Source of the DNA: an uncultured Sulfitobacter sp. | GTDB lineage: Bacteria > Pseudomonadota > Alphaproteobacteria > Rhodobacterales > Rhodobacteraceae | Length of the DNA: 64,000 nucleotides | Direction of reading: 5' to 3' | NCBI GenBank assembly: GCA_947501805.1 | Contig: CANMXJ010000006.1 | Location: forward strand, 175,977 to 239,976 | In this document: positions 8,287 to 17,916 of the stretch, piece by piece | How positions within the stretch are numbered: the first letter of the stretch is position 1 | How the letters are laid out: the number at the start of each line of letters is the position of its first letter | Position numbers and translations under genes: made by a program | The notes under the pieces: generated by a model | Database searches by the model: none | The model's input: only the letters and a program-made list of their open reading frames with translations | Told to the model about the DNA's origin: nothing

Positions 8287-10221
8287 ATGAGCCAGACATC
8301 AGACGCCATGGAGTTGCGTGAGGAAGATATTGCCAAGCATGTGAGCTTTGCGCAGGCGTTGTTGGAAGGGTTTGATCATGCGCCGCGGATAGGGAAGGCG
8401 GTTGGTGATGTGGTGGCTGAGAAATCGTCGGGGATTGGGACTAGGCGGCGGTTTCGCAGCACAACGCCGGGTCTGGTGACGCAGCGGCGGGTTGCGTCGG
8501 GGGCTGTGTCTTTGATCAGCCGCGTTGAGGCGGCAGATGGCGATGATGCGCTGATGTCGCCGTTGCAGGCTGCGGTCTTGCATGCAGTGCGCCGCGCGAT
8601 TGCGATTGCTTTGGCGGTGGCCGAGAATGTGGCGGAGCAATCGGGGCTGGGTGATTTAAAGCGGGCGAACCTTGAGGGGTCATTGCCTGCGGTGCGGAAG
8701 TCGGAGTTTGGCGAGTTGTTGGCGGCAGAGGCGTTGGTCACGCTCTATGTGTTCGGCAACGCGACCGCCTATCTGTTGTCGTCGCATCTGCCCGAAGTTT
8801 CTGTTGAGGTTGGCGATGTGGACGAGGTGCTGACCGATAATGGCCAGACCGCCTTGCACGGCGCGCTTTGGGAGTTGGATCAGGATATTGCGGCGCATGC
8901 TAGCGATGATGCGCGGCTGGTGGCCACCGTCAGCGCGTTTGCCGAGATGTTGATGGAGAAGGTCGCGCTTCGGGCGCAGACGGCACCTCGGCTGGAGGCG
9001 TTTTCGAACGCGAGCTGGCGGGTGGAGGCGGATGATTTTACCGTTTCGGGCTTCACGCCTGCGTCCAAGGCGAAGTCGACGAAGCTGACCATGACGTTCA
9101 AGAAACCCAACGAGGTTGTCGGCAACCATATCGCCAAATATCAGGCCATGAAGTTGGCGAAGATGTTGATGGCTTATGACTTTGACCGGCGGCTGAACCC
9201 CTTTGCGGAGCTGGGCGGGTTCATCTTTACCTTCATGGGGGACGGCGCGCCGGGGACAGGGAAAACGACGCTTATTCAGATGATGGCGGGGTTGATTTCG
9301 GAGTACTGTGGGAATGCGGGCTATCCGTTTCGCTATCAGAACCTGAGCACGGACAATATCGACAGCTATCAGGGGAAATCGGGGCAGAACGCGAAGGCGT
9401 TTATCAATAACATCATTGATCCCAGCGTGATTGGCTTTGGCACGATTGACGATATTGACCAGTTGGCGGGGAAACGTGGCGACAGGCAATCCTCGGCGGG
9501 GCAGTTGGAGATTACCGCCGTGTTGATGGAGAGTTTCGCGGGCGCCAATACCGTGGTGCGCGGGAATTGCACCTTCGGGATGTTCTCGAATTATCCTGAG
9601 AATGTGGATGATGCCTTGCGCCAGCGGGCGGGTGCGCGGTTCCTCGTAGATGGGCCGCAGACGCGGGAGGACTATGTGGATATCCTCTATCTGCTGATGG
9701 GCAAGAACCACGATATTCCGCTGGGTGATCATCAGGTGTTTGAGGCGCAGGCGATCAAGAAAGCCGTCGCCGCGTCGTTTGAGGGGCATTCGAAACCGTA
9801 TGAGGAGGGGTTGCTGCGGGTTTATGAGGCGGTGCGGGACGAGATCGGGGAGTTGGACACGATCAACAAGCTGGGCACGTATCTCAAGGCCATTCAGGAG
9901 GCCGATCCGCGCTTTACCGGACGCGCGATCAAGAACATCACGGACGCGGTGAAGGTGCGGGCGATGGACTTTGAACTGCCCGATGAATGGATGGAGCAGC
10001 CGGATTTGTTCCTGTTCAAAGGGTATGATGAGAAGAAGGCGATGATTGAGGATATGCGCCAGCCGATCACGGTGGAGATGGTGGTGCAGGAGATCAACCG
10101 CTATGCGGATTCAGAGTTCCGCTATGCGGATAAGTCGGATGAGGTGGCGATTGAGAATGCGGTGCGGGATATGCAGCGGATGGAGGCTGCTAAGAAGCGA
10201 TATTTGGGGGGTGAGGGGTGA
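8287..10221 (+). CDS. AAA+ ATPase with a long N-terminal helical domain
   Basis: Walker A GDGAPGTGKTT, Walker B-like VIGFGTIDDIDQLAG, Arg-finger-like region DALRQRAGARFLVDGP. Confidence 0.88.
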   Translation: MSQTSDAMELREEDIAKHVSFAQALLEGFDHAPRIGKAVGDVVAEKSSGIGTRRRFRSTTPGLVTQRRVASGAVSLISRVEAADGDDALMSPLQAAVLHAVRRAIAIALAVAENVAEQSGLGDLKRANLEGSLPAVRKSEFGELLAAEALVTLYVFGNATAYLLSSHLPEVSVEVGDVDEVLTDNGQTALHGALWELDQDIAAHASDDARLVATVSAFAEMLMEKVALRAQTAPRLEAFSNASWRVEADDFTVSGFTPASKAKSTKLTMTFKKPNEVVGNHIAKYQAMKLAKMLMAYDFDRRLNPFAELGGFIFTFMGDGAPGTGKTTLIQMMAGLISEYCGNAGYPFRYQNLSTDNIDSYQGKSGQNAKAFINNIIDPSVIGFGTIDDIDQLAGKRGDRQSSAGQLEITAVLMESFAGANTVVRGNCTFGMFSNYPENVDDALRQRAGARFLVDGPQTREDYVDILYLLMGKNHDIPLGDHQVFEAQAIKKAVAASFEGHSKPYEEGLLRVYEAVRDEIGELDTINKLGTYLKAIQEADPRFTGRAIKNITDAVKVRAMDFELPDEWMEQPDLFLFKGYDEKKAMIEDMRQPITVEMVVQEINRYADSEFRYADKSDEVAIENAVRDMQRMEAAKKRYLGGEG

Positions 10222-11009
10222 GTAAGAAGGCGCTTCAAAAGCAATTTGAATACCCACTGACTTGGAAAGACCTTGCGGTGCTCCCTCCCGAACAGTTGGC
10301 TTTGCTATCGCTGGCAAACTTTGCGGCTACAGAATTGAATATTTTGCAGAGAATTTATATCCAAACCGCTCATAATCTTACCCAAGATGCTGCTTTGGAT
10401 GTAGCGATAGCGGCGCAGAGATATGTCGTACTAAGAACATGGTCTGCAAAACTATTTGAATTTGCCGCAATGTTTGAAGACCTTCTCAAACAAAAACTGA
10501 AGGACGATAGGACGCTCGAACTTGCGAAAGAGGCAGTTGAACTCTTTGAAGCCCTGAAGAAGTCTGATGGATACGCCATCGTAAGAAATGTCAGACATGA
10601 GGCGTCAAATCATTACTCGTTTTCCGCGGCACTAAAGAACCTTAGTCATGTCCCAGATCATGCCAATTGCAACATGTACCTCAATAAGTTGGATGGTAAT
10701 TCATACTATCCGATGGGTGAGGAAGTAATGTTCGTTGGGCGTTTAAACAGGCACGGAGCCTCCATCAAAACCGAAGAAGAAAAGCAGCAACTTCTTGGTC
10801 TTTGGCATGATTGGAATTTGGAAGCGAATGGGTGGCTTAGGAACATTCACGAGAGGATATTTTCAGAAATTGTTTCAGCTCGATTTCCAGACCGTTTTGC
10901 CCGCGAAAAATTATACTGGTTTGACCCAAGTCTTGCTGGTGACATGGTTCCGCCAAGTATTCCAATCTTCTTAAGAAACAATTTTTTGCCGAAAGCCAAA
11001 GACACATGA
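10218..11009 (+). CDS. Uncharacterised helical protein, possibly HEPN-like
   Basis: Motif AIVRNVRHEASNHYSF resembles the Rx4-6H HEPN motif. Visibly lower GC than neighbours. GTGA overlap upstream, ATGA overlap downstream. Confidence 0.6.
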   Translation: MSKKALQKQFEYPLTWKDLAVLPPEQLALLSLANFAATELNILQRIYIQTAHNLTQDAALDVAIAAQRYVVLRTWSAKLFEFAAMFEDLLKQKLKDDRTLELAKEAVELFEALKKSDGYAIVRNVRHEASNHYSFSAALKNLSHVPDHANCNMYLNKLDGNSYYPMGEEVMFVGRLNRHGASIKTEEEKQQLLGLWHDWNLEANGWLRNIHERIFSEIVSARFPDRFAREKLYWFDPSLAGDMVPPSIPIFLRNNFLPKAKDT

Positions 11010-12349
11010 ACCGCCTCATCAAACACGGCCTCATGTTCGGCAACCTCTTCCATGTGCATGCCCCCGCGCTGGTCGAACGCTATAACCGTGCGCTGCACCA
11101 TCTGACGGACAAACGCACCGACCTCACCGATTTCCACATCGACATCTCCGGTTACTCCCCCGAGGTGGGCGACGAACTCAATGATCACCTCTATCTCAAC
11201 CACCAAGGCGTGAACCGGCAGTTTATCCTGCTGAGCATGGAGCAGCGGACGGCGCCTTTGCTCAACATGAAATTCTCGACCAGCCGTGCGATCCTGCGGG
11301 ACTTCATCGCGCAGAACGAGGCGCAATTGTTTGCCCTGACGGCGCGGGATGCGGTGGCGGGGGAGTTGGTGAATTCGGTTTATGATGTGACCACGCCAGC
11401 GCGGTTGTTCGATATCCGGCGGGTGGAGGTCGAGGCGGACACAACCGGCGGCACGGTCAAAGATGCGCGGGAATTGGGGCGGCTGGTCGGGCGGTTCAAG
11501 AATGATCAGGACGGCTGGTTCGACGATGTGTTGATTGCGCAGATGATTGCGCTTGCGGGCAAGACCGGGGATATTACGCGCAATCCTGTGAAGCTGCGCA
11601 GCATGCGCTTTGATCAGCGAAATTTCTGGACGGCGCATTTTGGTGGGCTTTATGTGTTTCAGGATCTGGAGCATCCGGCGCTGATTGCACCCAGTGGTAA
11701 GGACCATCTGGGCGATGTGCCGTTGCGCTATGTGTTTGACGCGCAGGACCGGAACCAGATTGCGCAGTTTTTCGAGTTGAACGGGCTGGCGGAACCGATC
11801 TTTGAGGGGCGCAAGGATCATGCGGCGGCGATCCTGCGGCAGAAGATGGATTTTATTCTGGTCGATGCGGTGGCCGATCAGGGTGGTGATCTGGAGGGGC
11901 GAACGCGGCGCGACATGCGGCGGCTGGCGCGGGAATATGGAAGCGCCTTGCCGGAGGAGTTTCACACGCTGGGCAAGCTGGTGAACTGGATCGAGGACGG
12001 GGGGAAATGGCCGCTGATCACGTCGGATGATCCGGCGTATTTCTATACGCTCAGGGCAAGCGATACCAAGGATGCGGCGTTGGTGAATATGTTATTGGCC
12101 GAACTGGCCCCCAAGGATGCGCGGCAGATGTTTATCTGTCATAAGGAGTTGTTCTATCGCACCTACGCGGGCTGGCCGGAGGCCAAGAAGGCATACGTTG
12201 TGGATTTCCTTGTGGCCGAGTATCAGGTGGACAAGGCAGGCGCGCGCGATACGTTGTTTGGCCATGACGCGCCGATGGCAGAGCCTGCGCCGGTGCGTGA
12301 TATCATTGCGCAGGTCGGCCCGTGGGGCGCGGTAAGGAGGAACAGATGA
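11006..12349 (+). CDS. Uncharacterised 447-aa protein (DUF6638-like)
   Basis: Intact ORF, ATGA-coupled on both sides. The DUF6638 name is recalled from similar Rhodobacteraceae neighbourhoods, not searched. Confidence 0.65.
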   Translation: MNRLIKHGLMFGNLFHVHAPALVERYNRALHHLTDKRTDLTDFHIDISGYSPEVGDELNDHLYLNHQGVNRQFILLSMEQRTAPLLNMKFSTSRAILRDFIAQNEAQLFALTARDAVAGELVNSVYDVTTPARLFDIRRVEVEADTTGGTVKDARELGRLVGRFKNDQDGWFDDVLIAQMIALAGKTGDITRNPVKLRSMRFDQRNFWTAHFGGLYVFQDLEHPALIAPSGKDHLGDVPLRYVFDAQDRNQIAQFFELNGLAEPIFEGRKDHAAAILRQKMDFILVDAVADQGGDLEGRTRRDMRRLAREYGSALPEEFHTLGKLVNWIEDGGKWPLITSDDPAYFYTLRASDTKDAALVNMLLAELAPKDARQMFICHKELFYRTYAGWPEAKKAYVVDFLVAEYQVDKAGARDTLFGHDAPMAEPAPVRDIIAQVGPWGAVRRNR

Positions 12350-12612
12350 TCGGATTTATCCGTCTATTTTTGATGCTGTTCGTGGCGTTGACGGTGATCT
12401 ATGTCTCCTTGTCGTTTTATAGTCGCGCTGTGCGCAAATCGAAGCTCAAGAAAAAATGGCATGATGGCAAGCAGTTGGTGGATCGTGATACCTTTGTACA
12501 GCGGGGGTTGGAACGCTATGACGGGTCGATCCGGCGCAAGCTGATTTTGGGTGTGTATGTTGTACCTGTCGTGGTGATTGCGTTGATCATCTATCTGACG
12601 AATTTTACCTGA
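12346..12612 (+). CDS. Small membrane protein (2 predicted TM helices)
   Basis: SD AGGAGG before ATG 12346; MIGFIRLFLMLFVALTVIYVSLSFY...KLILGVYVVPVVVIALIIYLTNFT. Confidence 0.7.
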   Translation: MIGFIRLFLMLFVALTVIYVSLSFYSRAVRKSKLKKKWHDGKQLVDRDTFVQRGLERYDGSIRRKLILGVYVVPVVVIALIIYLTNFT

Positions 12613-12625
12613 GAGGGTTGTGCGG

Positions 12626-13258
12626 ATGTTTACGGTTATCAAGTGGGTTTTCTGGGTCACGTTCTGGACGTTGGTCGTGGCGGTGTTTCATTACACGCTG
12701 CCGCAGGTGGATATCGTGCGGGTGACGGACACCTATGAGAAACGGATTGATCCGGGTGAGAATTCGCTGTTCTGGGCGCAGGCGGATGTGGGCACGGATG
12801 GCACGGTTGCGAACCGCGATGTGTTTTTCATCCAGACGCGGCGGGCTAAGGGTGATGTGATGGTCTACCGGAATGAGGATACCGGTTGGGGCTGGCCTCC
12901 GTATTTCAAGTTCGACACGTCGAACTTGCAAGCCGAAGCCGCGGATGCGAAATCAACGGCGGATGCGGCGAATTACTATGCGATCAAGCACTATGGCTGG
13001 CGCAACGAGTTCTTTACCATCTTTCCCAACGCGATTTCGATCAAGGCCGTTGACGGGCCGGATGCGTCCAAGGGAATTCCCTTCCTGAACATTTTTATCA
13101 TCACGCTGTTTGCGGCGATTGCCTGGGCGATCTGGGTGCGCTGGCGCAGGTTCCGCATGGCGCGGATTGATCCCACGCTCGAGGCGATTGAGGATGATAT
13201 GGCCGAGAAGTCAGGGGCCGTGCGGCGCTGGTTGGGGTCGTGGAAGAAGAAGGCTTAG
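12626..13258 (+). CDS. DUF1523 family membrane protein
   Basis: N- and C-terminal TM helices; VDIVRVTDTYEKRIDPGENSLFWAQ and VMVYRNEDTGWGWPPYFKFDTSNLQAEA are typical of this family. Confidence 0.8.
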   Translation: MFTVIKWVFWVTFWTLVVAVFHYTLPQVDIVRVTDTYEKRIDPGENSLFWAQADVGTDGTVANRDVFFIQTRRAKGDVMVYRNEDTGWGWPPYFKFDTSNLQAEAADAKSTADAANYYAIKHYGWRNEFFTIFPNAISIKAVDGPDASKGIPFLNIFIITLFAAIAWAIWVRWRRFRMARIDPTLEAIEDDMAEKSGAVRRWLGSWKKKA

Positions 13259-14832
13259 TCCGCGAACAGATAATCCGTCTGCGCAATTTCGAGCGCCTTG
13301 TCGTTTGGGACGGCCAGAAACTGTGTCAGCGCGTCTGCATTGGCATCCGGGCTTGAGACTTCGCGCATGCGGGTCAGGTGTTCGAATTGAGCGTCGCGGA
13401 TACGGTCGCTTTCGAATACCATGTCATTGCGGATCGTCGGCAGCAGACGCTCCAGCGTATCGGTTGAGGTTTGATCGCCCGCCAGCCCCACGCGCATGGC
13501 GTGTCCAGTGAGGTAATCGTCGCTAAATTGGCATTCGATTTCCATGATACGGGTCACGGAACGATCAGCAGCGAAGTCATTCAGTAGCTCGAGGTTGGCA
13601 GGGTCCATGCAGATGATCAGTTTGTCGGTTTCGAAATAATCGAACAACATCCGCATCAGGGCGCGTCGGTGGCGGTGACGTTTTTCCAGCGTGTTCTGGA
13701 TGCCGCCAAGGTCGGGCAGTGGTGTATCTTCTTCGTTAAAGAGATATTCGATGGCCGGCACGTTGGTGACTTGGCGGATGCGTTCCAGCACCCGTTTGGC
13801 CACATGCCATTTCTTGCAAACAACGATCAGCAGTTCGCGTTCGCGACCCAAAGTGCTTTCTGTTTCCCAGAAGCGGGTGGCAAAGCGGCGACCATCGCGT
13901 CCGCGCCCTGACAGGAACTGGAACAGGCTGCGCCCTTCATTGCTGATCTGGAACTGCACGCCTTGCGCCACATACAGAAGGCCGAGGCGGCGTTTGAGGT
14001 CTTGGGCTTCGGGGCTGATCTTGCGGGCGAACAAGTAGTCTTGGGACAAGAGAAGTTCGTAATGGTCGTTATAGAACGTCACGGGCATGCCGTAGTCCGT
14101 GAACATCAGAAATGTCAGCGTGCGCGAGCGGATTTCCTGTTCGGGGACCAGATGGCGCACCAATGTCTGAAAAAACGTCTCGTCCGGAATCCATGTGGTG
14201 CGAAAGAACCGCACAACGTCTTTGCGCTGGCGGACGAACTTCAGCAGCCATTCGATGGTTTGACGGCGCAGGCACCACCATTGCGACCCGATCATGATTT
14301 GCAGATCATCGGGGATGGTGCGTTCCAAACCCAGCTTTTTTTGCGCTTCAAACAGGAAGTAGAACAGTTTCTTGTGTTCACGTTCGTTGACGAAGTGGCG
14401 GTAGATCAGTCGTTCTTCTTTCCAGCCCGTCTTGATCCAGTCGCTTTCGAAGTAGTCAAAACTTTCGATGAAGTCGGCATCGTTATTGTCAAGGAAATGG
14501 TGGGTGTATTCGGCGGATTTGATCGCCATGCAGTCACCTGACAACATGTAGAAGTGCGAGGCACGTGGAAAGGCGTCAACCGCTGATTGAACTGCGTTCA
14601 AGGTGGCCTGAACCAGTGACCATTCACCCCAACCACATTTGATGCGTTTCTTGGCAAAGGTGACGTTGGGATTGTTCGCAAGCGCCTCTTTGATCTCTTT
14701 GAAATGTGCGGGTTTCGCGGAGGCATCAAAGTGAATCGACATGTAGTCGCCAACCGCAGTCAGCCGTTCCGCTTGCCGGATAACGGCATCGGGGTCCTTG
14801 TGACACAGCAGAATATAGGCGATTTTTGCCAT
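13255..14832 (-). CDS. Core-2/I-branching (peptide O-xylosyltransferase-like) glycosyltransferase with C-terminal DUF5928-like region
   Basis: MAKIAYILLCHKDPDAVIRQAERL...HFDASAKPAHF...HFYMLSGDCMAIKS...GSQWWCLRRQTIEWLL...WIPDETFFQTLV, typical of GT14-like enzymes. Confidence 0.8.
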   Translation of the reverse strand: MAKIAYILLCHKDPDAVIRQAERLTAVGDYMSIHFDASAKPAHFKEIKEALANNPNVTFAKKRIKCGWGEWSLVQATLNAVQSAVDAFPRASHFYMLSGDCMAIKSAEYTHHFLDNNDADFIESFDYFESDWIKTGWKEERLIYRHFVNEREHKKLFYFLFEAQKKLGLERTIPDDLQIMIGSQWWCLRRQTIEWLLKFVRQRKDVVRFFRTTWIPDETFFQTLVRHLVPEQEIRSRTLTFLMFTDYGMPVTFYNDHYELLLSQDYLFARKISPEAQDLKRRLGLLYVAQGVQFQISNEGRSLFQFLSGRGRDGRRFATRFWETESTLGRERELLIVVCKKWHVAKRVLERIRQVTNVPAIEYLFNEEDTPLPDLGGIQNTLEKRHRHRRALMRMLFDYFETDKLIICMDPANLELLNDFAADRSVTRIMEIECQFSDDYLTGHAMRVGLAGDQTSTDTLERLLPTIRNDMVFESDRIRDAQFEHLTRMREVSSPDANADALTQFLAVPNDKALEIAQTDYLFAD

Positions 14833-14965
14833 ATTGAAGACGATGCGCCCTTTTGCCTTTGATTGTTTACGTTGATAAAGGGGAAGACAGATTGAATAAA
14901 CACCATTAATTTGCTTTTTTGAGCCAATATTGAACTGTTGCCAAAAGCAGTCATAAAAACAGAGG

Positions 14966-15793
14966 GTGCGCAGTATGGGGTTTCCCGGGACCTGGATGAC
15001 AGAGAGCGAGAGCGTGGTTTACCGCGTGGTGCCCAAATGCGCTTGCTCGACCATTGGACAGATCATGTTCTACTCGGATCATGGCACCTTTTTTGATGGC
15101 GATATCCATGATGCGCAATCGGGGATGCACAAATGGGCGCTTGAGGCGTCACAGGTGCCGATCACCGCAAATGTGACCAACCACGCGTCCTATTCCTTTA
15201 CCTGCGTGCGCAACCCCTACACGCGCATCCTGTCTTCGTTCTTTGACAAGATATGCGGCATACAACGTAACGGCAAACGCTATCGCGGCAACCTTGTGCC
15301 GTTGCTGATCCAGAAATACGGGATCGACGTGGGTGGCGCGGATGGCAAGGACGATTTTGACCAGATCCAGAGTTTCCGGCGCTTCCTGCTGTTTGCCCGC
15401 GACACCATCCGCTGGCGCCGCCCGATGGATCCGGACATTCACTGGTCCGCGATGTCCGGGCATATTAGCACCTTCATCGTGAACGGCGGTTCATATGACA
15501 AGATTGTCTGGACCGAGAAGTTCAATGAAGGCATGCAGGATGTGCTGGACGCCATCAAAACGCCAAATGCCGTGAACATCGCGGAAATCCCGCGTTTCAA
15601 CGAAAGTGAAGGGCATGGCCCCAAGCGAGCGCATCCTGTCGAGGACTATTTTGATGATCTGTCGATGCATCTGATCCGCGAAATCTACAAACGTGATTTC
15701 GACCTGTTCAAATACGATTTTGACAATCCCGCCAACAAGATGCCGATTGGCGAGATTGATCTCGATGAGGTGCATGCCAAACTGGGGGATTGA
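14966..15793 (+). CDS. Sulfotransferase family 2-like protein
   Basis: VVYRVVPKCACSTIGQIM (5'-PSB-like) and YSFTCVRNPYTRILSSFFDKI (3'-PB-like). Start could be ATG 14975. Confidence 0.78.
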   Translation: MRSMGFPGTWMTESESVVYRVVPKCACSTIGQIMFYSDHGTFFDGDIHDAQSGMHKWALEASQVPITANVTNHASYSFTCVRNPYTRILSSFFDKICGIQRNGKRYRGNLVPLLIQKYGIDVGGADGKDDFDQIQSFRRFLLFARDTIRWRRPMDPDIHWSAMSGHISTFIVNGGSYDKIVWTEKFNEGMQDVLDAIKTPNAVNIAEIPRFNESEGHGPKRAHPVEDYFDDLSMHLIREIYKRDFDLFKYDFDNPANKMPIGEIDLDEVHAKLGD

Positions 15794-15850
15794 CGCTCTT
15801 AACGCGGCCATACCTTGCGCCTGCGACAGTGCCACCTTAAATGCATCTTC

Positions 15851-16339
15851 ATGTCACAGGTAAAATCATCCTCCAAATCGGACCCGAACTACAAGGTCAT
15901 CGCAGAGAACCGCCGCGCGCGGTACGACTATGCGATCGAGGAAGATATTGAATGCGGCATCATTCTTGAAGGTTCCGAAGTGAAATCGCTGCGTATGGGT
16001 GGCGCGAACATTGCCGAAAGCTATGCCGCCGTGGAAGATGGCGAGTTGTGGTTGGTGAACTCCTACATTGCCCCCTACAAGCAAGCCAAAACGTTTGGAC
16101 ATGAGGAGCGCCGCCGTCGCAAACTGCTGGTGAGCCGTAAACAACTGGCGGATTTGTGGTCTGCCACCCAGCGAAAAGGCATGACGCTGGTGCCATTGGT
16201 GATGTACTTTAACCACCGCGGTATGGCCAAGCTCAAAATCGGTGTCGCGAAGGGTAAGAAAAACCACGACAAGCGCGAAACTTCGGCCAAGCGTGACTGG
16301 GCGCGTCAAAAGTCGCGTTTGTTGAAAGACAATGGCTGA
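15851..16339 (+). CDS. smpB: SsrA-binding protein
   Basis: [37 protein letters not shown]...[16 protein letters not shown]...[17 protein letters not shown]. Confidence 0.97.
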   Translation: MSQVKSSSKSDPNYKVIAENRRARYDYAIEEDIECGIILEGSEVKSLRMGGANIAESYAAVEDGELWLVNSYIAPYKQAKTFGHEERRRRKLLVSRKQLADLWSATQRKGMTLVPLVMYFNHRGMAKLKIGVAKGKKNHDKRETSAKRDWARQKSRLLKDNG

Positions 16340-16979
16340 CGCCCTGGATTTGGTCGGGTTCAAACACTCGGTTTATACATGGGTGGTCCGGTTGGCATTG
16401 GCGGAAATGGGCTTGGATTCCGGGTACACAGAGACGAATCCGTTTGCAGAACCGCCTGATCCTGTCCTGGCGCGGTGCACGCCGTTTCAACGTGTGCCCG
16501 TGTTGCAGCACGGGCAGCTTTGTCTGACCGAAACCACCGCGATTTTGCGGTATCTGGATGCCATTTCCACTGGCTCAAACTTGCAACCCGATGATCCGGT
16601 GTCTGCAGCTCTAATGAACCAGATCATCGGAATTGCGGATGCGGATGTCTATCCGGTGATGGTCAGGCAAGTGTTTTCTCAGGGCTACTACATGCCCGTG
16701 GTGGAGGGGCAGAAAGGAGATGCGGCAATCGTTGCTGACGGATTTTCCCGTGCCCGACCTGCGCTTGAGATGCTTGAGAGGATTGCATCTGAGGGCAGGC
16801 AGTTAAATAAAAACGGTATTTCTCTTGCTGATCTGCATCTCGCGCCGATGCTTGGCTATTTTGTGCGGGTTCCGGCGGCCGGAGATGTCATGGCAAGCTA
16901 TCCGTCTCTGGCAGGCTGGCTGGATTGGGTTTCACAGCGAAGTGCGTTTGTTTCGACACATCCTTTTGGCGCGGGTTGA
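16332..16979 (+). CDS. Glutathione S-transferase family protein
   Basis: Thioredoxin-like N-terminus, [23 protein letters not shown], and all-alpha C-terminus. Confidence 0.88.
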   Translation: MADALDLVGFKHSVYTWVVRLALAEMGLDSGYTETNPFAEPPDPVLARCTPFQRVPVLQHGQLCLTETTAILRYLDAISTGSNLQPDDPVSAALMNQIIGIADADVYPVMVRQVFSQGYYMPVVEGQKGDAAIVADGFSRARPALEMLERIASEGRQLNKNGISLADLHLAPMLGYFVRVPAAGDVMASYPSLAGWLDWVSQRSAFVSTHPFGAG

Positions 16980-17055
16980 GGGGGCGTTCGGGCGACATTT
17001 ACTTGTCACGCTGGCACCGCAACGGTAGGTCATAAGTAACCTCGATTGCGAAAGG

Positions 17056-17916
17056 ATGACCATGTCTGACGATCCCAAAACGCTTGTGTCGACCGAATGG
17101 TTGGCCAAACACCTCAAAGATCCTGATCTGCGGCTGCTGGATGCTTCATGCTATATGCCTGATGCGGGTCGTGATGCCAAAGCGGAATACATGGCGGCAC
17201 ATATTCCGGGTGCGCGGTTCTTTGATATTGATGACATTTCCGACGCGCGATCCGAGTTGCCGCATATGGCCCCTCCGGTTGAAAAGTTTATGTCGCGGCT
17301 GCGTGCGATGGGCGTGGGTGACGGACATCAGGTGGTTGTCTATGATGGCGCCGGATTGTTTTCGGCGGCGCGTGTCTGGTGGCTGTTCAAGCTGATGGGG
17401 CAGGAAAATGTTGCGGTGCTGGATGGCGGTTTGCCTAAATGGATCGCTGAGGGACATGAAACTGAAGACATGCCACCTATTCCACGCGACCGCCATATGA
17501 CCGTGCGCATGCAGAACCAGTTGGTGCGCGATGTCACACAGGTGGCGCATGCCTCCAAGCTGGGGGAGCCGCAGATTGTTGATGCCCGCTCGCCCGAGCG
17601 TTTTCGGGGCGAAGCGCCGGAGCCACGAGAAGGTTTGCGTGCCGGTCACATTCCGGGGTCTCGCAACGTGCATTACGAGGCGCTGTTGAACGATGACAAT
17701 ACAATGAAATCCGTTGAGGAAACCCGTGGCGTTTTCGAAGCGGCTGGCGTTGATGTGAGCAATCCAGTGATCACCACGTGTGGATCTGGTGTTACAGCCG
17801 CGATCCTCGCGCTGGCGCTAGAACGTATGGGGCACAAGGATTGGTCACTCTATGATGGCTCATGGGCGGAATGGGGAATGTTCCCAACTGTACCCGTTGC
17901 AACCGGAGACGCATAA
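17056..17916 (+). CDS. sseA: 3-mercaptopyruvate/thiosulfate sulfurtransferase (tandem rhodanese)
   Basis: VSTEWLAKHLKDPDLRLLDAS, active-site loop TTCGSGVTAA, two rhodanese domains. Confidence 0.93.
   Translation: MTMSDDPKTLVSTEWLAKHLKDPDLRLLDASCYMPDAGRDAKAEYMAAHIPGARFFDIDDISDARSELPHMAPPVEKFMSRLRAMGVGDGHQVVVYDGAGLFSAARVWWLFKLMGQENVAVLDGGLPKWIAEGHETEDMPPIPRDRHMTVRMQNQLVRDVTQVAHASKLGEPQIVDARSPERFRGEAPEPREGLRAGHIPGSRNVHYEALLNDDNTMKSVEETRGVFEAAGVDVSNPVITTCGSGVTAAILALALERMGHKDWSLYDGSWAEWGMFPTVPVATGDA

Noticed and set aside
8680-9789. 369-aa minus-strand ORF inside the AAA gene
   Set aside because: Antisense to a clearly coding AAA+ gene in high-GC DNA; His/Arg-rich low-complexity translation with no family signature.
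10847-11965. 372-aa minus-strand ORF
   Set aside because: Antisense to the 447-aa operon gene, which has better start-stop coupling and composition.
5766-13258. Calling the AAA operon a proven anti-phage defence system
   Set aside because: Only a HEPN-like motif and a AAA+ motor hint at this; no recognisable defence effector or sensor. Functional class left open.
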